From assembly GCA_000964245.1 (NCBI GenBank), contig LANB01000001.1, forward strand, positions 1,826,392-1,890,391: a stretch of 64,000 nt of DNA, read 5' to 3'. Each line of letters opens with the position of its first letter. Positions within the stretch are counted from its first letter, which is position 1. The notes below the pieces were generated by a model. It worked only from the letters and a program-made list of their open reading frames with translations. It did not search any database and was not told where the DNA came from. The DNA is from Cellvibrionaceae bacterium 1162T.S.0a.05. Its GTDB lineage: Bacteria > Pseudomonadota > Gammaproteobacteria > Pseudomonadales > Cellvibrionaceae. A program made the translations under genes and the position numbers. Positions 57,676 through 64,000 of the stretch are shown in pieces.

Positions 57676-58173
57676 GTGGTTGATGAAGAAGGATTTCGGC
57701 CCAATGTGGGCATAATTTTAGCCGATGAAGACGGTAAATTGTTGTGGGCGCGACGCGTGGGTACGCATGATGCGTGGCAGTTTCCACAGGGGGGGATAAA
57801 AGCAGACGAGGCTCCCGAAGTGGCACTTTACCGTGAAATGAATGAAGAAATTGGGCTGAAAAAAGACGATGTTGAAATCCTGGGAGTGACGCGTGGCTGG
57901 TTGCGATATCGCCTTCCCAAGCGTTTGATTCGGGATCAGGAACCGCGCTGTATCGGACAAAAACAAAAATGGTTTCTGCTGCGCTTACTCGGTGATAAAT
58001 CCCGTATTCGTTTTGATAAAGCCGGCACGCCCGAATTTGACGACCTCGCCTGGGTCAGTTATTGGTTTCCTCTTGGGCAAGTGGTGTCTTTCAAGCGCGA
58101 TGTCTATCGGCGGGCGTTGAAAGAACTGCTGCCTTCCTATAATCGAAATCTCGTCGAGAGGTCGGCCGTGTAA
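57676..58173 (+). CDS. rppH: RNA pyrophosphohydrolase RppH
   Basis: Nudix enzyme that removes 5' pyrophosphate from mRNA, starting decay. [14 protein letters not shown] start and Nudix box [22 protein letters not shown] are diagnostic. I chose GTG 57676 (GAGG five bases upstream), which gives the family N-terminus; an upstream frame to 57622 adds 18 residues not seen in RppH. Overlaps ptsP by 1 bp. Confidence 0.93.
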   Translation: MVDEEGFRPNVGIILADEDGKLLWARRVGTHDAWQFPQGGIKADEAPEVALYREMNEEIGLKKDDVEILGVTRGWLRYRLPKRLIRDQEPRCIGQKQKWFLLRLLGDKSRIRFDKAGTPEFDDLAWVSYWFPLGQVVSFKRDVYRRALKELLPSYNRNLVERSAV

Positions 58174-60434
58174 TGCTGGCTTCGTTGCGCCAAATCGTCC
58201 AGGAAGTGAATGCGGCTGCTGATTTGCAGAGCATTCTGGAAATTATTGTGGCGCGGGTAAAAGCTGCGATGGAAACCGAAGTGTGTTCCATCTATTTGCG
58301 TAATCCAGCCGGCGAATATGTATTGATGTGCACGGACGGTTTGAATCAAACTTCCGTGGGTAATGTCATTCTCTCTCGTCACGAAGGCCTTGTGGGTTTG
58401 GTGGTAACGAGAGAGGAGCCGATTAACCTCGATGAAGCGGAATCGCATCCCGCCTACCAATATTTTCCGGAAACTGGCGAAGAAAAATTTTCTTCCTTTC
58501 TTGGTGCGCCAATTGTGCATCAACGGCAAGTGCTGGGTGTACTTGTTGTACAGCAAAAAGTTAAACGTCGCTTTGATGAAAGCGAAGAAGCGTTTTTGGT
58601 CACGATGTCTGCACAACTTGCCGGTGCGATTGCGCATGCAGAAGCAACGGGAGTGTTGCGAACAATCGGGCAGCGCAGTGAAGCGCGTTTTTTAGGTGTT
58701 CCCGGTTCAAATGGTGTGGGTATCGGCCGCTGTGTGGTGTTGTCGCAACCTGCAGATTTAAGTTCGGTGCCCTACCAAACTTGTGAATCTATTGAAGCGG
58801 AATTGGAATTTTTTCACGCGTCACTCGCTGCTGTTCGCGATGATGTGCGTGGCCTTGGCAATGAACTGGCGAGTCGCTTAAACAAGGAAGAGCAAGTGCT
58901 CTTTGATGCCTATGTCGGTATGTTGGACGACGCCTCATTGGGTAAGGAAGTGAGCGAACGTATTCGTGGGGGTTTGTCAGCATCCTATGCCTGGAGTGAG
59001 GTTATTCTCGAGCATGTAAAAACATTCTCCAGTATGTCCGACCCATATTTACGTGAGCGCGCATCGGATGTGCGCGACCTCGGTTCGCGAGTGTTGGCTT
59101 ATTTGCAGCAATACACTGTGGATGAAATTGAATACCCGGAGCAGACTGTTCTGGTGGGTGAGGATTTGACGGCGGCGATGCTCGCCGAGGTGCCGCTGGA
59201 ACGTGTGGTCGGTATCGTGTCTGTCAAAGGCTCAAGTAACTCTCATATTGCGATTCTCGCGCGCTCGCTGGGCATCCCGACGGTGATGGGCGCGGTGGAC
59301 CTTCCCTATACACGTTTGAATGGACGTGATCTGATTGTTGATGGTTACCGTGGCTCGGTGTACAGCGATCCGGGAGCGGAGGTGCGCGCGCAGTACCAGA
59401 ATATTGTCGATGAAGACAAACAGTTGGTTGCCAGCCTGGAGTCCGTTAAAGCTTTGCCTTCGGAGACTCAGGATCATCATCGCGTTGCCTTATGGGTCAA
59501 TACCGGTTTAATGGCCGATGCCATGCTGTCGTTGGAGCGGGGCGCCGAAGGGGTGGGCTTGTTTCGCACGGAAGTCCCGTTTATGTTGCGTGAGCGTTTT
59601 CCCTCGGAAGAGGAGCAGCGTGTGACTTACCGCGGCCAGCTCGAAGCCTTTGCGCCGCACCCGGTCACGATGCGTACACTCGATATTGGCGGGGATAAGG
59701 CGCTACCGTATTTTCCCATTGAGGAAGATAACCCCTTCCTCGGTTGGCGCGGGATTAGAATCACCCTCGACCACCCGGAAATTTTTCTCGGCCAGGTGCG
59801 GGCGATGCTCAAAGCCAGTGAAGGCCTGGATAATTTACGCATAATGTTGCCGATGGTGAGCAATATATCGGAACTGGAAATTGCGCAGATGCTGATTCGG
59901 CGCGCGTATCAGGAATTATTGGAAGAAGGCTACAAGGTGCAGTTCCCGCCGGTGGGGGTGATGATTGAGGTTCCGGCTGCGGTTTATCAGGCCCGTGAAT
60001 TTGCTGCGCGTGTGGATTTTCTGTCCGTGGGGTCCAACGATTTAACACAGTATTTGTTGGCCGTTGACCGCAACAATCCGCGGGTGGCCGACTTGTACCA
60101 TTCCTTGCATCCCGCCGTGTTGCGCGCCCTGAAAAAAATTGCGGAAGACTCTCACCTCGAAGGAATTCCCGTCAGTATTTGCGGCGAGCTTGCGGGTGAC
60201 CCTCTGGCTTCGTTGCTGCTTGTTGCCATGGGTTACGATGTGTTGTCCATGAGTGCGACCAACCTACTCAGGGTAAAGTCTGCCATTCGCTCGATCACTC
60301 TGGCGGATGCCGAAAAATTATTGCAGGAGGTGATGGTGATGCCCGATGCTGAATCGATCAATCACTGCCTGGATCTCGCGTTCCGTCAGGCAGGTCTAAC
60401 ACGTTTGCTTGGGCCGGAAAAAGCCGAAGCTTGA
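58173..60434 (+). CDS. ptsP: Phosphoenolpyruvate-protein phosphotransferase PtsP (EI-Ntr)
   Basis: Enzyme I of the nitrogen PTS. 753 aa: GAF domain (about 1-160), then the PEP-utilising domains with phosphoryl His near residue 358 (NSHIAILARSLGIPTVMG) and VGLFRTEVPFML, DIGGDKALPYF, SVGSNDLTQYLLAVDRN. Coupled to rppH, the standard gammaproteobacterial order. Confidence 0.97.
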   Translation: MLASLRQIVQEVNAAADLQSILEIIVARVKAAMETEVCSIYLRNPAGEYVLMCTDGLNQTSVGNVILSRHEGLVGLVVTREEPINLDEAESHPAYQYFPETGEEKFSSFLGAPIVHQRQVLGVLVVQQKVKRRFDESEEAFLVTMSAQLAGAIAHAEATGVLRTIGQRSEARFLGVPGSNGVGIGRCVVLSQPADLSSVPYQTCESIEAELEFFHASLAAVRDDVRGLGNELASRLNKEEQVLFDAYVGMLDDASLGKEVSERIRGGLSASYAWSEVILEHVKTFSSMSDPYLRERASDVRDLGSRVLAYLQQYTVDEIEYPEQTVLVGEDLTAAMLAEVPLERVVGIVSVKGSSNSHIAILARSLGIPTVMGAVDLPYTRLNGRDLIVDGYRGSVYSDPGAEVRAQYQNIVDEDKQLVASLESVKALPSETQDHHRVALWVNTGLMADAMLSLERGAEGVGLFRTEVPFMLRERFPSEEEQRVTYRGQLEAFAPHPVTMRTLDIGGDKALPYFPIEEDNPFLGWRGIRITLDHPEIFLGQVRAMLKASEGLDNLRIMLPMVSNISELEIAQMLIRRAYQELLEEGYKVQFPPVGVMIEVPAAVYQAREFAARVDFLSVGSNDLTQYLLAVDRNNPRVADLYHSLHPAVLRALKKIAEDSHLEGIPVSICGELAGDPLASLLLVAMGYDVLSMSATNLLRVKSAIRSITLADAEKLLQEVMVMPDAESINHCLDLAFRQAGLTRLLGPEKAEA

Positions 60435-60518
60435 CGCATTCCAGCAATCTAAAAATGGTATGATGCCCCGCGCCGACAAACTGCTGCTGCAGTGATTTCG
60501 ACTTAAAGCGTAGTGATG

Positions 60519-60535
60519 CTGCACCGGCGGTGCAG
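60519..60535 (+). other. Small hairpin in the ptsP-lgt gap
   Basis: CTGCACC-GGC-GGTGCAG, seven pairs with a three-base loop, not followed by T-run; may shape the lgt leader. Confidence 0.4.
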
Positions 60536-60577
60536 ACAATACGGCCCTGATTAATTAGCCTTTTATAAGTAGCCCTT

Positions 60578-61516
60578 ATGTTGACGCATCCCAATTTCGA
60601 CCCTGTTGCTCTCTCAATCCCCGAGTTCAGTCTGCTGGGTTTGGATATTGGCCCAATCAACGTGCACTGGTACGGCATTATGTACCTTTGCGGCTTTTCC
60701 GCTGCGTGGATATTAGGTATGTACCGCGCAAAGCAAAGCTGGACACCCGTCGTTCGCCGACAAATTGAAGACATGATTTTTTATGCCGCGATTGGTGTTG
60801 TCGCCGGTGGCCGTCTCGGTTATGTCCTTTTTTACGGTTTCAGTGATTTTCTTGAAGACCCGCTTTGGCTGTTCAAACTGTGGGACGGCGGTATGTCTTT
60901 TCATGGCGGCATGATCGGCGTCATGGTCGCAATGGCTTACTACTGCCGTAAGCTCAATAAAAACTTTGTCGATATTATGGATTTTGGTGTGGTGCTGGCA
61001 CCGCTCGGTATGGGCTTTGGCCGTTTTGGAAATTTTATTGGTCAGGAACTCTGGGGGCGCGAAACCGATGTGAGCTGGGGCATGGTATTTCCCAAAGACC
61101 CGGAAGCGCTGGCTCGTCACCCTTCACAGCTTTATCAGGTTTTTCTGGAAGGTATTGTCTTGTTCTCGGTGCTGTGGTGGTTTTCCCGCAAGCCTCGACC
61201 GCGCGGTGTGATTTCCGGCTTGTTTTTGGTGATTTATGGCTTGGGCCGTTTCATTGTTGAGTTTGTTCGCGAACCGGACGCGCACTTACAATTTGTCGCC
61301 TTTGAATGGATGACGCGCGGCCAACAACTGTCGCTGCCGATGATTATTTTTGGCGGCCTGCTAATTTATTGGGGTTATACGCACCCCAGGTTTGCACCTG
61401 CCGAAGTCGAAGAAAAAAATAATGACAAGGTGGAGGCGAAGGAGAAAAAAGAGACAAAAGAGAATAAAGAGACAAAAGATAAAGAAAAGAAAAACAGAAA
61501 GAAAAAAAATAAATAG
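60578..61516 (+). CDS. lgt: Prolipoprotein diacylglyceryl transferase Lgt
   Basis: Transfers diacylglycerol to lipoprotein Cys in the inner membrane. Seven membrane segments with AGGRLGYVLFYG, HGGMIGVM and FGRFGNFIGQELWGR. The C-terminus has a run of about 45 charged residues (Lys/Glu) not needed by the family. Lgt matches the many lipoproteins of this genome. Confidence 0.96.
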   Translation: MLTHPNFDPVALSIPEFSLLGLDIGPINVHWYGIMYLCGFSAAWILGMYRAKQSWTPVVRRQIEDMIFYAAIGVVAGGRLGYVLFYGFSDFLEDPLWLFKLWDGGMSFHGGMIGVMVAMAYYCRKLNKNFVDIMDFGVVLAPLGMGFGRFGNFIGQELWGRETDVSWGMVFPKDPEALARHPSQLYQVFLEGIVLFSVLWWFSRKPRPRGVISGLFLVIYGLGRFIVEFVREPDAHLQFVAFEWMTRGQQLSLPMIIFGGLLIYWGYTHPRFAPAEVEEKNNDKVEAKEKKETKENKETKDKEKKNRKKKNK

Positions 61517-61658
61517 CCACCTTGTTGCTGGCGGTAACAAAATAGTGCGATGAAAAGTTATGTGAATGAAAGAACACTAAGTTTGCACAAGTAAACGTTA
61601 AGAAATATTCAGACAGTGTTTTAAACAAGTTTTATACAGCTTTGTAAAGAGGGTAAGC

Positions 61659-62492
61659 GTGAAACAGTATCTCGATTTAATGCGTCATGTTCGCGACACA
61701 GGTACACGAAAAGAAGATCGTACTGGCACCGGCACAATCAGTGTTTTCGGCTATCAAATGCGCTTTAATCTGGCCGACGGCTTTCCCCTTGTCACTACGA
61801 AAAAATGCCATCTTAAATCCATCATTCACGAATTGTTATGGTTCCTGAAAGGTGAATCCAATATCCAATACCTCACTGAGAATGGTGTGCGTATCTGGAA
61901 CGAATGGGCGACCGAAGAAGGGGAACTTGGCCCGGTTTATGGCGTGCAATGGCGGAACTGGCCTCTGCCCAACGGTGAAAGCCTCGACCAGGTTGCACAG
62001 CTCATACAGCAAATCAAAAATAAACCGGATTCCCGCCGCCTCATCCTCTCCGCTTGGAATCCTGCATTGTTGCCTGACGAAAGCATTTCGCCTCAGGAAA
62101 ATGTTAAAAAAGGTCTAATGGCCCTGCCACCCTGTCATACCCTGTTTCAGTTCTATGTCGCTGACGGTAAGTTGAGCTGCCAGCTCTACCAGCGCAGTGC
62201 CGATATCTTTCTGGGCGTGCCCTTTAATATCGCCTCCTACGCGCTGTTGACGATGATGGTTGCCCAGGTGTGCGGCCTTGAGCCTGGCGATTTTGTTCAC
62301 ACCTTCGGCGATGCACACCTCTATCTCAACCACCTCGAACAAGTTGAAGAACAACTCAGCCGCGACCCACTGCCGTTGCCGGAAATGTGGATCAACCCGG
62401 AAGTCAAAGATATCTTCGCGTTCAAATTTGAGGATTTTGAGCTGCGCAATTATCAGGCGCACCCACATATCCCCGCGCCAATTTCAGTGTAA
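61659..62492 (+). CDS. thyA: Thymidylate synthase ThyA
   Basis: Makes dTMP from dUMP with methylenetetrahydrofolate. 277 aa, catalytic Cys in [33 protein letters not shown] and GDAHLY. GTG start. folA follows 36 bp later so the two folate steps are linked. Confidence 0.97.
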   Translation: MKQYLDLMRHVRDTGTRKEDRTGTGTISVFGYQMRFNLADGFPLVTTKKCHLKSIIHELLWFLKGESNIQYLTENGVRIWNEWATEEGELGPVYGVQWRNWPLPNGESLDQVAQLIQQIKNKPDSRRLILSAWNPALLPDESISPQENVKKGLMALPPCHTLFQFYVADGKLSCQLYQRSADIFLGVPFNIASYALLTMMVAQVCGLEPGDFVHTFGDAHLYLNHLEQVEEQLSRDPLPLPEMWINPEVKDIFAFKFEDFELRNYQAHPHIPAPISV

Positions 62493-62528
62493 GCAACGCA
62501 GCGTTCTCAATAACAAGCGGAAGCAAAG

Positions 62529-63044
62529 ATGATAAAAAAATCGGCCATTGTCGCCTACGCGCAAAACCGTACGATTGGTAACAACAACACGTTACCCTGG
62601 CATCTCCCCGAAGACCTTAAACACTTCAAAACACACACTATGGGCAAACCCCTTATCATGGGTCGTCTCACCTTTGACTCCCTGGGCAAGCCCCTTCCCG
62701 GTCGCCCCCATATTGTCATCACTCGTCAGCCCCATTGGTCATATCCCGGTGTGCATACCGCTCACAGCCTCGAGCAGGCCTTTGAAATTGCTGAAGGTTT
62801 GGCTGAGGCAGAAGCCGTGGATGAAATTATGGTGATTGGCGGAGCCAAAATCTATCACCAAGCCTTGCCCCTGCTGGATGTACTGTATGCGACCGAAATT
62901 CAGTCTGAAGTCGATGGCGATGCCTGGTTTCCCGAACTTGAAAAAGAACAATGGCGGGAGCAGGCGCGCTCGGGGCCCTATAAAAGCGAAAAAGGGGGGC
63001 TCGGCTACGCGTTCGTCATATATGAGCGGCAGAAACCTGTCTAA
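62529..63044 (+). CDS. folA: Dihydrofolate reductase FolA
   Basis: 171 aa. IVAYAQNRTIGNNNTLPWHL-PEDLKHFK, GRLTFDSLGKPLPGR and VIGGAKIYHQALPL are the family motifs. Regenerates tetrahydrofolate used up by ThyA; also serves the GcvT reaction. Confidence 0.96.
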   Translation: MIKKSAIVAYAQNRTIGNNNTLPWHLPEDLKHFKTHTMGKPLIMGRLTFDSLGKPLPGRPHIVITRQPHWSYPGVHTAHSLEQAFEIAEGLAEAEAVDEIMVIGGAKIYHQALPLLDVLYATEIQSEVDGDAWFPELEKEQWREQARSGPYKSEKGGLGYAFVIYERQKPV

Positions 63045-63374
63045 GTGCTAGACTTTTTGTCACCTTAGTTGCAGCAATGGGTCACACGTGAGGAATCACT
63101 TTTGGTGCCAAGGGCAAATTGTGAACTCGTGTTACCCATGTGTTACCGCTTTGTGGTAGCGAGCTGGCAAAGTGTTACTTTTGGTTATCTTTGCTTGCTC
63201 TAATAAAGAGCATCGACTTTTGTAATTGAATGTTGTTTGAGGGTCTTATTAAAATGCGCAACTCTGGAGCGGTTGCCCACATCCAAGACTCTAATATTAA
63301 TTCGCTGGGTAGTTAGCCTGCTGTGGCTAACCCGGTCTTAACTTTTACACTTTAGCACCCGAGTTGGGGGAAAT
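63045..63374 (+). other. Intergenic region between folA and the DUF3450 gene
   Basis: 330 bp without a gene. It contains a hairpin near 63306-63332 (GTTAGCC with GGCTAAC). A promoter for the following operon is expected here but I cannot fix it. Confidence 0.4.
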
Positions 63375-64000
63375 ATGAAGATGCAGCGACTCAGTTCTGC
63401 GGCTCTGTCTGCAGTCCTTATTGCCGGCGCACTATTTGGAAGTGCAGTCCAGGCGCAAGATCAAACTCTGAACCAAATCCTGCAAGTTGGCAAAACCAAA
63501 ACTGCAGCGGGACAGGAATCTCAAAAACGAATTGAAAAGTTACAGTCAGAAACCAATGACTTGCTTGGTCAGTTCAAGGTGGTTAACAAAGAGATCGAAG
63601 GTTTGCGGGTTTATAACGCGCAGCTGGAACGTCAACTCGAAAACCAACGCAAAGTTATTTCCGAGCTGGAAGAATCTATCGATAACGTGACTGTTATTGA
63701 ACGTCAAATCCAGCCATTGATTCTTAAAATGCTCGATGGTCTCGAGCAGTTTGTTGAACTGGATATGCCTTTCTATGTTGAAGAGCGCAACGAGCGTATT
63801 GCCGACTTACGGGCAAACCAGGATCGTGCGGATATCACTGTTGCTGAGAAATTCCGCCAGGTTCTTGAGGCATACAGCATTGAAGCGGAATACGGCCGCA
63901 GCTTGTTTACTTACACCCAGACATTGCCAGTGGGTGGTCAGGATCGTCAGGTAAACATTCTCGGTGTCGGCCGTGTGGCTTTGATGTATCAAACAACTGA
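63375..64000 (+). CDS. DUF3450 family exported protein, 3' end outside window
   Basis: At least 208 residues with signal peptide ending VQAQ, a long coiled coil (RIEKLQSETNDLLGQ) and EVLRFVELDMPFY-like block LDMPFYVEERNERI typical of DUF3450. In related genomes this gene opens a DUF3450-TolQ-TolQ-TolR-TonB-TPR cluster, so a second energised envelope system probably follows. GGGGG lies before the ATG. Confidence 0.88.
   Translation, partial: MKMQRLSSAALSAVLIAGALFGSAVQAQDQTLNQILQVGKTKTAAGQESQKRIEKLQSETNDLLGQFKVVNKEIEGLRVYNAQLERQLENQRKVISELEESIDNVTVIERQIQPLILKMLDGLEQFVELDMPFYVEERNERIADLRANQDRADITVAEKFRQVLEAYSIEAEYGRSLFTYTQTLPVGGQDRQVNILGVGRVALMYQTT

Overview
The window is from a gammaproteobacterium, most like the marine polysaccharide-degrading Cellvibrionales (Saccharophagus/Teredinibacter-type). 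The evidence is a one-operon type II secretion system, a GlyGly-CTERM secreted multi-domain protein, two TolQ/TolR/TonB-type envelope clusters and the order yggX-mutY, gcvT-gcvH, rppH-ptsP-lgt-thyA-folA. The genus is inference; no rRNA is present. The flanks look like one moderately GC-rich genome, and the central 26 kb is visibly AT-richer.

Region 1 (1-7157): the type II secretion operon gspF (5' cut) to gspN, with two long hairpin elements in the gspF-gspG gap. Region 2 (7420-14415): a 1478-residue LVIVD/YVTN/dihaem cytochrome protein with a GlyGly-CTERM-like tail (a plausible cargo of that secretion system), a DlgD-type dehydrogenase and ApbE. Region 3 (14583-23967): a nine-gene operon of a beta-rich exported protein, three TPR proteins, a small exported protein, TolQ, two TolR and an AgmX/PglI-type TonB protein, ending at a terminator.

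Region 4 (24051-about 50900): a sedentary chromosomal integron. intI is on the minus strand, with a LexA box lying over its promoter. It is followed by 48 cleanly delimited cassettes and about three decaying ones, all reading away from intI on the plus strand. Thirty-six clean cassettes carry one small ORF each, mostly of unknown function; many are exported or membrane proteins, and a few are SUKH, HEAT, MltR-like, GFA or VOC proteins. Twelve cassettes (a quarter) are copies of one 415-447 bp cassette with no conserved intact gene, a variant core site (GCTATGT instead of GTTATGT), a branched attC and a conserved promoter-like TTGGCA-N17-TATTCT pointing into the next cassette. I propose that these are dispersed promoter cassettes that could re-activate silent stretches of the array. 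This is the most interesting signal in the window.

Region 5 (50941-64000): two small proteins, tRNA-Phe, yggX-mutY, a PilZ protein, gcvT-gcvH, an imelysin-like lipoprotein and a HAD phosphatase on the minus strand, then rppH-ptsP, lgt, thyA, folA and the start of a DUF3450 gene that usually opens another TolQ/TolR/TonB cluster.
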